This document shows, piece after piece, positions 46,746 to 55,589 of a stretch of 55,693 nt of DNA. The position numbers were made by a program, and so were the translations under genes. Source of the stretch: a virus; IMG/VR virus record IMGVR_UViG_3300022696_000140, positions 1 to 55,693 of that record; one strand, given 5' to 3'. The notes under the pieces were generated by a model, which was given only the letters and a program-made list of their open reading frames with translations, had not been told where the DNA came from and made no database searches. Positions within the stretch are counted from its first letter, which is position 1, and each line of letters opens with the position of its first letter.

Positions 46746-47540
46746 ATGGACACTACAAAGATGATTGTGTTTAAAAGTTTTTTGGATAAGTTTGATAGTT
46801 CTCAAACTATAATAGTATTATTATTGATTCTATTAATTGTTTTTTTGTTGAATATTTCTAACGTTACAAAAATCTATAGTTATTTTTATAAATTGCTTTT
46901 TAATAATAATGTGTATAAAAGTAAACTTAGAATTACCATAGATTATGATATATTAAAAAATATTATGGGCCAGAATAGAGATATTGTTAGTAAAATTGAA
47001 CAAATACAGCTTAAAAATATTATACATAGGCAAATGTTATATGTTTCTGATAAATCGAATGAAATCAAAAATAGACTCAAAGTAGGCTTTGAAAATGCTG
47101 TCAATGATAAGTTAAATGTTGTTGATAGTTCTACATACAATGACATACCAAATCTTATATATAAAGATATAAAACATTTTGAAACTGTTATAGAATTGAT
47201 GGAGAATAGTGTTAAAAAAGATTTTAGATCAGCGTTCATATTTAATCATTTTATAGATTTGACTGATGATGAATTTGATAGATATGTTGATGATAAATTT
47301 AGCACTTTTTTTAATAATATGATGGATGTTCTTTTAGATTATTGGTCTTTACAAGGTTCTTTTATGAATATTCAAGATATACGACATTATATAAGAGATA
47401 ATATTCAAGATGATTTGAAGGTTATAATTAGATCGGTTTTTGTTAAAGCTAAAATTTTTGCAAAGGAAAATTTGGCAGATATAGAAAAACTTGAGGAAAA
47501 ATATAGAGAAAACATAGAATCTTTAGGAGGAAGTGTATAA
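46746..47540 (+). CDS. Membrane-anchored hypothetical protein, 264 aa
   Basis: One strong membrane helix (residues ~21-41, TIIVLLLILLIVFLL), the rest helical and charged. No catalytic motif. It sits between uvsW and virion genes, with GGAGG of the next gene at its end. A role in membrane-bound assembly is speculative. Confidence 0.65.
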   Translation: MDTTKMIVFKSFLDKFDSSQTIIVLLLILLIVFLLNISNVTKIYSYFYKLLFNNNVYKSKLRITIDYDILKNIMGQNRDIVSKIEQIQLKNIIHRQMLYVSDKSNEIKNRLKVGFENAVNDKLNVVDSSTYNDIPNLIYKDIKHFETVIELMENSVKKDFRSAFIFNHFIDLTDDEFDRYVDDKFSTFFNNMMDVLLDYWSLQGSFMNIQDIRHYIRDNIQDDLKVIIRSVFVKAKIFAKENLADIEKLEEKYRENIESLGGSV

Positions 47541-47542
47541 CC

Positions 47543-47902
47543 ATGAGTTCAAAATTAGAAAAATATCTTAGAGAAAAGAATAAAGTTAGAAGTGTTAACA
47601 ATGATCATGATATAGAGTTGAAGTTTAGAGAAGCATTTAAAGAAATATATGAATTAAAAAATTATATGAAAGAGTTAGAGTCGATTAAAGAAAATATTAA
47701 TGAAATTAAAGAATCTTTGAATGTGCGTTTAGATAATGGTAAAAAAGATATTCGTGAAAGTGAGAAAAATTTGTCAGACTTAGAATATGCTACTATGTTG
47801 AGTGATGATGATGGATTGAAAAAACAAAATACTAATAAAATTATAAATAATAATATAGGAAGCGGAATAGATTTAGGACATTCCGCTCAGTTGTTAGAAT
47901 AA
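47543..47902 (+). CDS. Coiled-coil protein, 119 aa
   Basis: Almost entirely helical heptad-like sequence (residues ~10-80) with a flexible Asn/Gly tail ending DLGHSAQLLE. GGAGG lies ~11 nt before the ATG. Possibly a scaffold or whisker-like small virion protein. No family match. Confidence 0.6.
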   Translation: MSSKLEKYLREKNKVRSVNNDHDIELKFREAFKEIYELKNYMKELESIKENINEIKESLNVRLDNGKKDIRESEKNLSDLEYATMLSDDDGLKKQNTNKIINNNIGSGIDLGHSAQLLE

Positions 47903-47931
47903 AAAAATGTTAATTATTATAGGAGGAAAAA

Positions 47932-48360
47932 ATGGCCAATGCTATTACTAATAGGTTCAAAAGAGAGCTTTTTGATGGAAATGTTGATTTGTCAGCAAAT
48001 GATTATTGGGCTGTATCGTTAATTGATGCTCGTTACGTTAGTGCTGCTGCAGATACTTTGAACAACTACAATAGTTGGACTGAAATCTCTGATTCCGAAG
48101 TTACTGGATCGGGTTACACTGCTGGAGGCAAGAATCTTTCTGGTGTTACTTTGAATGAGAACGATACAACAAATAAAGTCGTTTGGGATGCTGAAGACTT
48201 AACATGGTCATCATCAACAATTACAGCAAGAGGGGCAGCTATATATGATCCCAACAACGATCTATTGGTAGCTTTGTTTGATTTCACTGAAGACAAATCT
48301 TCTACTGCTGGTGACTTTACGATCAGTTGGAGTTCTAATGGTATTATTGATGTAACTTAA
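47932..48360 (+). CDS. Phage structural/decoration-like protein, 142 aa
   Basis: Opens MANAITNRFKRELFDGNVDL; later G-S-G-Y-T-A-G-G-K-N-L-S-G-V (residues ~58-71), W-S-S-S-T-I-T-A-R-G-A-A-I-Y (~91-104) and S-T-A-G-D-F-T-I-S-W. This pattern is common to small virion proteins of many tailed phages. AGGAGG upstream. Followed by a terminator. Confidence 0.75.
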   Translation: MANAITNRFKRELFDGNVDLSANDYWAVSLIDARYVSAAADTLNNYNSWTEISDSEVTGSGYTAGGKNLSGVTLNENDTTNKVVWDAEDLTWSSSTITARGAAIYDPNNDLLVALFDFTEDKSSTAGDFTISWSSNGIIDVT

Positions 48361-48392
48361 TAGTGCTTACAATTTGATTTTTATTATACACA

Positions 48393-48430
48393 TGGCCAAA
48401 ATTGAATTTTTCTTTTTTGGTCATTTTTTT
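48393..48430 (+). terminator. Intrinsic terminator after the 142-aa gene
   Basis: TGGCCAAAA paired with TTTTGGTCA (one G-T pair), then seven T. Confidence 0.7.
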
Positions 48431-48450
48431 AAAATAGGAGATTTTTGATA

Positions 48451-49017
48451 ATGTCTTTTTACATTACAGCTAAAAAAGATACACAAGAGATTTTAGAATC
48501 TGGATTTAGAAAACCTGACTTAGTTGGTGATTATTTAGTTAAGTACAAAGAAGCTATAGCACAAAACTATTCTGATTCTGTTTCTAACATAGAAATTTTT
48601 GTATTAGATGATAGTCATGAGGATGCTATTAGAGTTAGTAAAAGAGATCAATTTGATATTGTATGGTCTAAAGGATCTATTGCTTCTTTGAATTTTTCTA
48701 TAGAAGATGATAAAAAATGGCTTAGAATAACTACTAATAATAGTGTTGTTAAAGCGAACGGAAAATCTTCTGTTATTGTTTCTATCGAAACATTAAACTC
48801 TAATAAATCTGAAATTGATTCCACCATCAATGGTGGTGTTAAAATACCAATTGTTTTGCCATCTGGACAATCTATGAATTCTGAGTTTAGATTTTATAAT
48901 GGTAAGGCTTCTAAGAAATTCACTTCATTGGATATTGGTGTTTTACAAATTAATTCTAAAAGTGTTATTGATGGATATAGAATAGAAAAAGATGTTTCTG
49001 TGGAATTTGAAATTTAA
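48451..49017 (+). CDS. Virion-associated-like protein, 188 aa; paralogue of the gene at 5742-6482
   Basis: ATG at MSFYITAKKD chosen; a TTG two codons earlier is closer to GGAG. Residues ~65-105 (Q-F-D-I-V-W-S...L-N-F-S-I-E-D-D-K-K-W-L-R) align with the leftward paralogue (E-Y-E-L-V-W-T...L-D-F-S-V-E-D-N-K-R-W-L-S), and both end with V-x-I-P-V/I plus a beta-rich tail. This copy lacks the carbohydrate-binding-like insert. Probably a capsid or neck surface protein. Confidence 0.65.
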   Translation: MSFYITAKKDTQEILESGFRKPDLVGDYLVKYKEAIAQNYSDSVSNIEIFVLDDSHEDAIRVSKRDQFDIVWSKGSIASLNFSIEDDKKWLRITTNNSVVKANGKSSVIVSIETLNSNKSEIDSTINGGVKIPIVLPSGQSMNSEFRFYNGKASKKFTSLDIGVLQINSKSVIDGYRIEKDVSVEFEI

Positions 49018-49042
49018 TAAAATTTAAAAGGAGATTTTTATT

Positions 49043-49333
49043 ATGGCTTTAATAGATGTGTATAATTTGGCTGAAAATGCAGAATTGAAAGCAAGAGTTT
49101 CAGCAGCGGTCGCAAAAGCCGCTTTTGATGTTATTAATGAAGATTCTGGGACTGCTTATCATGCAGAGAGAGTTGTGTGGGCTAAAGATGCTATGAAAGA
49201 CCCAGAAATTGTTTCCGATAAAATGGTTTGGACTGTAGTACAAAATCCAACAATACAATCTAATGGGTTAGATTCTACTGATAATGACATTCAGTTCGTA
49301 GTCAATTCAAACATTAACAATTTTGCGGTGTAA
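49043..49333 (+). CDS. Small conserved virion protein, 96 aa
   Basis: Contains A-A-F-D-V-I-N-E-D-S-G-T-A-Y-H-A-E-R-V-V-W-A-K (residues ~26-48) and D-N-D-I-Q-F-V-V-N-S (~81-90), the conserved parts of a small structural protein found in many phages. AAAGGAG upstream. Exact virion location unknown. Confidence 0.75.
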   Translation: MALIDVYNLAENAELKARVSAAVAKAAFDVINEDSGTAYHAERVVWAKDAMKDPEIVSDKMVWTVVQNPTIQSNGLDSTDNDIQFVVNSNINNFAV

Positions 49334-49343
49334 GCATATCTAA

Positions 49344-52300
49344 ATGGCGACTTCCGGTCTAACAATCCAATCTGGTAAGACTACTTTTGCAAGTAGTAGC
49401 GATACTCACACCGTCACTATTAGTGCAGTTGATTGGTCTAAGGCGTGGATTGAATGGAGTATAGACAATGACGGTTTGAATGCGTCTCAGAGTCTGTATC
49501 GAGTGAGACCTGGAACATCTACTCAGATAATTTTTGAATCGCAAAATTCTGAAAATGCGATAATATCGTGGAAAGTGATTGAGTACGCCAGTGGGGTTGC
49601 CGTTCAACACAATAGCTCCACGCCTAACTCCGCAGGAGCTACGATAAACTACACGCTTTCGGCGGTTGATCTGGCTAAGAGCTGGAACATAGTCAGTTTC
49701 ACATCTCGATTTTCAAGTGAAAGATCAAGCTGTAGGGCATATTTTAGTAGCACTACTCAGGCAAGTGTCGAGCTGGTACGAAGCCGTGACCTTACAGTCA
49801 CCACTGTTGAGCACGATGATGCATCGGTGCAAGAGGATACGGTAAGTTTTCCCGGAACTAACACAACTCAGTCAATTGCAATCTCAACCGTCGATACAAC
49901 TAAGTCCATTCTTTTTGGTGGATATGCTGCAGGCGCCGACAGTGGTTTGGAGCATCGACCGCAATTCAGATTTACCACATCTACGAATGTTGAGGTTACG
50001 AGAGCTACGGCGCTTGGCACTAACTGCAATGTGACTGCGTATTCTATTGAGATATCGACCGCAGACGTGCAGCACGTTAGATCGAGTCAAGCCGGAACGG
50101 TTTGGAATCCTACTTTTACCACACCGTCAAACACGGGAAACGCTTATGCACGCCTGTCTACTAACGGCTGTGATATACCAGAGATAGATGAGAATGAGGT
50201 TCGGCGCGATACTGGGGGATGGACGGCGCAATACTCCCCACCATCGACGGTAAATTTAGAGCGCTCAAGCGCTTTTGGAACATCCCAGATCAATCTCGAT
50301 TTAGTTGAGCTTGGTTTGTCTACTGGAGGTGTTGATACCAGTGCAAGTTTAAACACAGAATCATTAACACTAAGTTCATACGATACTACAATTACTACAA
50401 CAGAGAGTGTTGTTAATGATTTAGATGTAGACTCCTTATTGTTGAGTATATACGATACTACAATTACTACAACAGAGAATGTATCTACTAATCTTGATAC
50501 TGAGTCATTAACTCTAAGTTCGTATGATGTAGATGTTATTAATATTGATAATATAATTTCAGTTTTAAACACAGAATCATTAAATTTAAGTTCATACGAT
50601 ACTACAATTACTACAACAGAGAATGCATCTACTAATCTTGATACTGAGTCATTGAATTTAAGTTCGTATGATACTACAATTACTACAACAGATAGTGTTT
50701 TTACTAATCTTGATACTGAGTCATTAAATTTGAGTTCATACGATGTAGATGTTTTAACAGTAGAGGCTTCAATTGTAAATTTAGATACTGAGTCATTAAC
50801 TCTAAGTTCGTATGATACTACAATTACTACAACAGAGAGTGTTGTTAATAATTTAGATGAACAGAATTTAATTTTAGATATTTATTCAGCCAATGTTGAT
50901 ACTATTGGGGCCGTAACTACTAATCTTAATACTGAATCTCTAACTTTAAGTTCATATGACACAACAATCACTACAACAGATAGTGTTGTTAATGATTTAG
51001 ACGTAGAATCTCTAAATTTAAGTTCTTATAATGTAGATGTTGTTAATATTGAAAATGTTTTTACTAATCTTAATACTGAATCTCTAACTTTAAGTTCATA
51101 TGACACAACAATCACTACAACAGATAGTGTTTCTACTAATCTAAATACTGAATCTTTAACATTAAGTTCATATAATGTAGATGTTAGTTTAGGATCATCT
51201 ATAGATGTAGACGTTAATAATCTTATTTTAGATTTTCATGAAGTTTCTGTAGATATTGCTGGCGCTGTTCAAGTAAATTTAAATGTTCAAAATTTGGTTT
51301 TGGGTTTTTATGATACTACAATTACTACAACAGAGAATGTATCTACTAATCTTGATACAGAATCATTAACTTTAAGTTCATATGATGTCGATTTTATTTC
51401 AAGTATTGAAAATGATTTAGATTTTCAGTCATTAGTTTTAGATGTATATTCTGTTACTATAATTAGTGAAGGTGTTAATGTTGTAAGTCTTGATACAGAA
51501 TCTTTAACTTTAAGTTCATATGATGTTGATGTCTTGGCTGTAGGTTCTGAAACAGTAAATCTTGACACTCTGCCTCTAAATTTAAGCTCATATAGTGTTG
51601 ATGCAATCTCACAATCAAATTCTTTTGTTGTTTTAGATGTAGAATCTTTAACATTAAATTCATATAGTGTTGATGTTGATTTTGGTGTTTTTATACAACC
51701 AACAACAATTAGTCTAAATATAAATACTGTGCCATTATCTTTAGAGACTAATAATAACATCTCTCAAGAATTACTATCTTTAAATATAAATATATATGAT
51801 ACTATTGTTAATATTATAAGATTTGATACATCAGCTACTGTAGATGTTTTCAATTTATTATTGAACAATGCTGGTGTTGGAATATCTGTTGATAAAAATT
51901 TTCCAAATTACAATGAGGTTAGTGTAATGCCTACTAATTGGCTTAGAAAAAGATGTGGTGATGATTATGACAATGAAAGAGATTTGCATGCTAGATTGCA
52001 AACTGAGAGAAATAATCATCATGGTGTATGTGTTCAATATCATATTATAACTTTTGATACTTCTTATAATAAGATATGGGGAGAAGATGATAATAGAAGG
52101 TTTGTTAGAAGTTTTCCTGTTATGGCTTATTATGAATTGCCAAAAGAAGATGAGGTTTGGTCTAAGTTTGGTATTGAAGGTTTAGATCAGTTTAGTATGT
52201 TTGTTACTAAGTTACATTTTACTGAGGCTTCTAAATTTGATAAGGATGGGGCTTATCAAGTATCTAGTTCTTACACACCAAAGATTGGTGATGTTATAAA

Positions 52301-52562
52301 AGCCGAATACAATGATGTGTACTATGAAATAGTTGATGTTGGTGAAGAAGAAGATCTTTTTCTACAAGGTAAACATACTTATGAATTCAAAGTTAGAACA
52401 TATAGAAATGAACATGCAGATTTTACTTCAGCTTCAGAGATAAGTGCTACTGTTTCAAGTTTAGAGGATATTTTCGATTTACAATCTGAAGTTAGCGCAA
52501 ATATGGTTGATATTGGTTCTATTGTAGAAGATGAAGATATTGATAAAACTGGGTGGTGGTAA
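49344..52562 (+). CDS. Giant composite neck protein: exposed beta domain, ~22 tandem repeats, gp14-like C-terminus
   Basis: 1072 aa in three parts. Residues 1-~333: Thr/Ser-rich beta domains in DNA clearly higher in G+C than the rest. Residues ~335-853: about 22 repeats of ~24 aa, consensus N-L-D-T-E-S-L-T-L-S-S-Y-D plus T-T-I-T-T-T. Residues ~855-1050: E-R-D-L-H-A-R-L-Q, I-W-G-E-D-D-N-R, S-K-F-G-I-E-G-L-D-Q-F, Y-E-I-V-D-V, F-L-Q-G-K-H-T-Y, which resembles T4 gp14-type head-closure proteins. The protein would display a repeat stalk from the neck. No ribosome site stronger than AAGCAT; it starts 8 nt after the previous stop. Confidence 0.7.
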   Translation: MATSGLTIQSGKTTFASSSDTHTVTISAVDWSKAWIEWSIDNDGLNASQSLYRVRPGTSTQIIFESQNSENAIISWKVIEYASGVAVQHNSSTPNSAGATINYTLSAVDLAKSWNIVSFTSRFSSERSSCRAYFSSTTQASVELVRSRDLTVTTVEHDDASVQEDTVSFPGTNTTQSIAISTVDTTKSILFGGYAAGADSGLEHRPQFRFTTSTNVEVTRATALGTNCNVTAYSIEISTADVQHVRSSQAGTVWNPTFTTPSNTGNAYARLSTNGCDIPEIDENEVRRDTGGWTAQYSPPSTVNLERSSAFGTSQINLDLVELGLSTGGVDTSASLNTESLTLSSYDTTITTTESVVNDLDVDSLLLSIYDTTITTTENVSTNLDTESLTLSSYDVDVINIDNIISVLNTESLNLSSYDTTITTTENASTNLDTESLNLSSYDTTITTTDSVFTNLDTESLNLSSYDVDVLTVEASIVNLDTESLTLSSYDTTITTTESVVNNLDEQNLILDIYSANVDTIGAVTTNLNTESLTLSSYDTTITTTDSVVNDLDVESLNLSSYNVDVVNIENVFTNLNTESLTLSSYDTTITTTDSVSTNLNTESLTLSSYNVDVSLGSSIDVDVNNLILDFHEVSVDIAGAVQVNLNVQNLVLGFYDTTITTTENVSTNLDTESLTLSSYDVDFISSIENDLDFQSLVLDVYSVTIISEGVNVVSLDTESLTLSSYDVDVLAVGSETVNLDTLPLNLSSYSVDAISQSNSFVVLDVESLTLNSYSVDVDFGVFIQPTTISLNINTVPLSLETNNNISQELLSLNINIYDTIVNIIRFDTSATVDVFNLLLNNAGVGISVDKNFPNYNEVSVMPTNWLRKRCGDDYDNERDLHARLQTERNNHHGVCVQYHIITFDTSYNKIWGEDDNRRFVRSFPVMAYYELPKEDEVWSKFGIEGLDQFSMFVTKLHFTEASKFDKDGAYQVSSSYTPKIGDVIKAEYNDVYYEIVDVGEEEDLFLQGKHTYEFKVRTYRNEHADFTSASEISATVSSLEDIFDLQSEVSANMVDIGSIVEDEDIDKTGWW
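50347..51905 (+). repeat. Tandem coding repeats, ~72-bp period
   Basis: About 22 in-frame units of ~72 bp. Neighbouring units share long identical stretches (the T-T-I-T-T-T segment is almost invariant at the DNA level), showing recent expansion; outer units (after ~51570) are more diverged. Confidence 0.85.
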
Positions 52563-52565
52563 GAT

Positions 52566-52573
52566 TATAAATA
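52566..52573 (+). promoter_or_regulatory. T4-type late promoter core
   Basis: TATAAATA 19 nt upstream of the ATG of the 100-aa gene, directly after the composite neck gene. GGAGG lies between. Confidence 0.65.
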
Positions 52574-52592
52574 TTTATATATTGGAGGTTTT

Positions 52593-52895
52593 ATGTCAGA
52601 TTTAAAAAAACAAATATCTGAGGCCCTTCGTGGGTTTCCTCAAAAAAAGATAAATGGTAGTCTTGATATAATCAAGGAATTAGCAGATACTAATTTTAGT
52701 GTCAATAAAAGATCACAGATGAGAGCTTCTGAAAAAATGATGGAGCTTGCTATGAGTAATGCCAAATGTTCAAATGAAATTTTTAAAGAGTTTGATTCTT
52801 TTATGTCTAATAAAGGTAAAGAAATATATAATAAATATTATGAGGAAATGGCAAACAATTACGATGAATATGTAAAAAATAATATGGAGATGTGA
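52593..52895 (+). CDS. Hypothetical helical protein, 100 aa
   Basis: MSDLKKQISEALRGF; Lys/Met/Asn-rich, fully helical, no known domain. First of four small genes between the neck protein and portal, so probably an assembly factor. Confidence 0.65.
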   Translation: MSDLKKQISEALRGFPQKKINGSLDIIKELADTNFSVNKRSQMRASEKMMELAMSNAKCSNEIFKEFDSFMSNKGKEIYNKYYEEMANNYDEYVKNNMEM

Positions 52896-52896
52896 T

Positions 52897-53166
52897 ATGC
52901 CAACTCAATTGATAGATAAATATTCTGAGAGAAGTGGAAAATCGAAACAGGAAGTTGAGCGTCTTTGGGATAAGGCTAAAGGTGTTGTAGATTCTCAATA
53001 TAAAGATGTTGATAAAGAAAGTGATGATTATTGGAAATTGACTATGGGAATATTTAAAAATATGTTGGGGTTAGATGAAGAAGCACCATCAACAACAACA
53101 TCTACTATGGGTAATTATGTTCATAAGAAAAAGTTAATGTGGGGAGATAGAGATGAGAAAGATTGA
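52897..53166 (+). CDS. Small conserved pre-portal protein, 89 aa
   Basis: Contains R-S-G-K-S-K-Q-E-V-E-R-L-W-D-K-A-K (residues ~12-28), a helical motif seen in small unassigned proteins of marine and T4-like phages, then a Thr-rich linker and basic tail. Overlaps the next gene by 14 nt. Confidence 0.65.
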   Translation: MPTQLIDKYSERSGKSKQEVERLWDKAKGVVDSQYKDVDKESDDYWKLTMGIFKNMLGLDEEAPSTTTSTMGNYVHKKKLMWGDRDEKD

Positions 53167-53440
53167 TGTTTATTTAAACAAATTATTGAATGAAGCTAAA
53201 AAATTTAATGTCGGTGATTTTGTGACTGGTCAATTAGGATCAAAGTATAATCCTGTTGTTATATACGCTATGATTGTTGGTGGAGATAATAAAAATGGGT
53301 ATGACGTTCTTGCGATAGATACTGATGCTGAAAGAGTTGTTAGTGATAACACTTCTAATTGGATTTTTGATTTTGATAAGATAAAAGAGAAAAAAATACC
53401 TAATCATTTATTATCAAAGATACATTCTTTTAAAGAATAA
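53153..53440 (+). CDS. Hypothetical protein, 95 aa
   Basis: MRKIDVYLNKLLNEAKKFNVGDFVTG, then a compact beta region. Resembles the small N-terminal-leader proteins near head genes of other T4-like phages only in position. Function unknown. Confidence 0.6.
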   Translation: MRKIDVYLNKLLNEAKKFNVGDFVTGQLGSKYNPVVIYAMIVGGDNKNGYDVLAIDTDAERVVSDNTSNWIFDFDKIKEKKIPNHLLSKIHSFKE

Positions 53441-53449
53441 GAGATTTTA

Positions 53450-53971
53450 ATGCCCCAACTTTCTTTAGAAAAACAGCTACAATATTCAAGTTTTAACAAT
53501 TACTTAGAGTATTTGAAAAGTAATTTTAGAATAAATTCAGTAATTAGAAAAGGGCATTTTTATACTTATTTATATAAATTTGGAAAAGACTATCCAGATG
53601 ATATTTTAAAATATTTTGATTGGTGGCCTTTGACTTTTATTTTCGATGTTAATTATGATAAAAAGTATTTTGTTGGTATGAATCTACATCATATGCCTGT
53701 TTTGTCAAGGCAGATTTGGGTTTCACGTTTAAAGAAAGTGTCCGCTGAAAACTTTGAAAATAATAAACAACCAATAAGAATAAATTATCCATCTTTAATA
53801 TCAATGTTTAAAAAATCTGGGTTTATTGTTAGAAACTATAGAATGGATAGAGTTAATTTGTTGAGGAAAGTACAATTAAATAGTGTTGATGAGGTAGTTA
53901 GATATTACTCTGATACATATTATAAAGTTTCTTATGAGCAATCTGCTAATAGGTATAGGAGTTTGAGATAA
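53450..53971 (+). CDS. Conserved protein preceding the portal, 173 aa
   Basis: Aromatic-rich, with Y-F-D-W-W-P-L-T-F-I-F-D (residues ~59-70), F-V-G-M-N-L-H-H-M-P (~78-87) and F-I-V-R-N-Y-R-M-D (~128-136). Similar proteins lie near head genes in many T4-like phages and are thought to be structural or assembly proteins. Its stop overlaps the portal ATG by 1 nt. Confidence 0.7.
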   Translation: MPQLSLEKQLQYSSFNNYLEYLKSNFRINSVIRKGHFYTYLYKFGKDYPDDILKYFDWWPLTFIFDVNYDKKYFVGMNLHHMPVLSRQIWVSRLKKVSAENFENNKQPIRINYPSLISMFKKSGFIVRNYRMDRVNLLRKVQLNSVDEVVRYYSDTYYKVSYEQSANRYRSLR

Positions 53972-55536
53972 TGGCACTTGGTGATTTTATTAAAGATAAT
54001 AGTTTTTTTGGTTTATTTAAATCAAAAAGAAATATAGAGGCAGAAGAGTATGATAAGGAAATGATTGACAGGAGTCTTGCTGTCTCTCAGAGTGAGTTGG
54101 ATGATTATTTATATAAAAGCAATGTTGGTGTTTTTAATGAGTATTCCAGCTATAGTTTTGATTTTTATCCATTTATAAAAAACAAAAAATTTAGAATATC
54201 TAAATATAGAGAGATGTCATTATATCCAGAAATATCTGATGCGTTAGATAATATTGTGAATGATGCTATTGTGGATGATGGTAGAGGAAAATATTTGGAG
54301 TTAGAAATAAAGAATGATAAATATCCAGAATCAAAAAAGAAGAGAATGAACGATGCATTTGATTATTTAGTTAATAAAGTTATTAAATACAATGATGAAG
54401 GTTCTTTTTTATTTAGAAAATGGCTTGTTGAAGGAGAATTATATGTTGAAGCTATATCTAACAAAGAAAAAAATAATATTATTGGGATTAAAGTTTTGCC
54501 TGCATACACAATGTTTCCAATATATAAAGAGGGTGTTATAGATTCTTATATTCAAATTTTGGATGATGTTGATAATATTAATTATGAAAGATTGAAAAAT
54601 TCTGAGTCTGGAAAAAGATTTCATAAAACTCAAATAGCCTTTTCTGATTTTGGTGATTATGGATCATCTTATTTAGACCCAAGAGGTTATTTGGAAAGAG
54701 CGATTAAAACATATAATTTGTTAAGAAATCTTGAAGATAGTATTGTTGTTTATAGGATTGTTAGATCACCTCAGAGAAGAGTGTGGAATGTATACACTGC
54801 TAATATGAGTAGGCCAAGAGCTGAGGCATATCTCAAAAAGGTTATGAGGAAATATAGAAATAAATTTAATTTGGATTCTGATAGTGGAGATATTAAAACC
54901 ACAGTCAATTCACAAAGCCATTCTGAGGATTATTGGTTTAGTAAAAATAGTGAGGGGCAAGGAACAACGGTTGAAACAGTTAACGATTCTATTGATTTAG
55001 GTGAAATAACGGATTTAAATTACTTTTTAAGAAAATTATATAGAGCGTTAAAAATACCATCTACTCGTTGGCACAATAATGAAGGGTCTACGTATGAGCC
55101 TGGTAGGTCTGGTCAGGTAACAAGAGAAGAAATTAAATTTTCGAGATTTGTTGAAGAACAACAGAAAAAATTTAAAAAGGTTGTTATAGATTTGTATATG
55201 ACTCTTATGAATTTTAGGGGTATTGAGGTTGATAGAGATGATATTGATATTAATTTTGTTAAGAGCAATCTTTTTAAAGAGTTTAAAGAAATTGAGATTT
55301 CAGAGCAGAGGTTGGGTATTCTTTCAACCGCAACTAGCTTTATTTCTACCATAGAAAATAAAAATTCTCCAGAAGCTCTTTTTTCTAAGGAATTTGTCTT
55401 AAAAGAGTTTTTTAGGATGAGTGAAGATGAGTATGAGAAGAATAGAGAATTTTTAGAATCTGAGATAGAAAAGCAAATTGAAGTTGTCAAAAGAGATAAA
55501 GAAGAGGGTTTAGATGATGTTGGTGGTGGGTTTTAA
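53971..55536 (+). CDS. 20: Portal vertex protein (gp20)
   Basis: 521 aa (T4 gp20 524). Recognisable blocks: Y-R-E-M-S-L-Y-P-E-I-S-D-A-L-D-N-I-V-N-D-A (residues ~77-97), the wing/stem region with P-A-Y-T-M-F-P (~178-184), V-Y-R-I-V-R-S-P-Q-R-R-V-W-N-V-Y (~258-273), and R-A-L-K-I-P-S-T-R-W (~359-368). Forms the dodecameric channel for DNA packaging and starts head assembly. Confidence 0.95.
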   Translation: MALGDFIKDNSFFGLFKSKRNIEAEEYDKEMIDRSLAVSQSELDDYLYKSNVGVFNEYSSYSFDFYPFIKNKKFRISKYREMSLYPEISDALDNIVNDAIVDDGRGKYLELEIKNDKYPESKKKRMNDAFDYLVNKVIKYNDEGSFLFRKWLVEGELYVEAISNKEKNNIIGIKVLPAYTMFPIYKEGVIDSYIQILDDVDNINYERLKNSESGKRFHKTQIAFSDFGDYGSSYLDPRGYLERAIKTYNLLRNLEDSIVVYRIVRSPQRRVWNVYTANMSRPRAEAYLKKVMRKYRNKFNLDSDSGDIKTTVNSQSHSEDYWFSKNSEGQGTTVETVNDSIDLGEITDLNYFLRKLYRALKIPSTRWHNNEGSTYEPGRSGQVTREEIKFSRFVEEQQKKFKKVVIDLYMTLMNFRGIEVDRDDIDINFVKSNLFKEFKEIEISEQRLGILSTATSFISTIENKNSPEALFSKEFVLKEFFRMSEDEYEKNREFLESEIEKQIEVVKRDKEEGLDDVGGGF

Positions 55537-55555
55537 GAGTTTTTTTAAATAAAAT

Positions 55556-55563
55556 TATAAATA
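55556..55563 (+). promoter_or_regulatory. T4-type late promoter core after gp20
   Basis: TATAAATA followed by GGAGG, 26 nt before the ATG of the prohead core gene. Confidence 0.7.
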
Positions 55564-55589
55564 CTTTAAATATTTTTTTGGAGGTTAAA

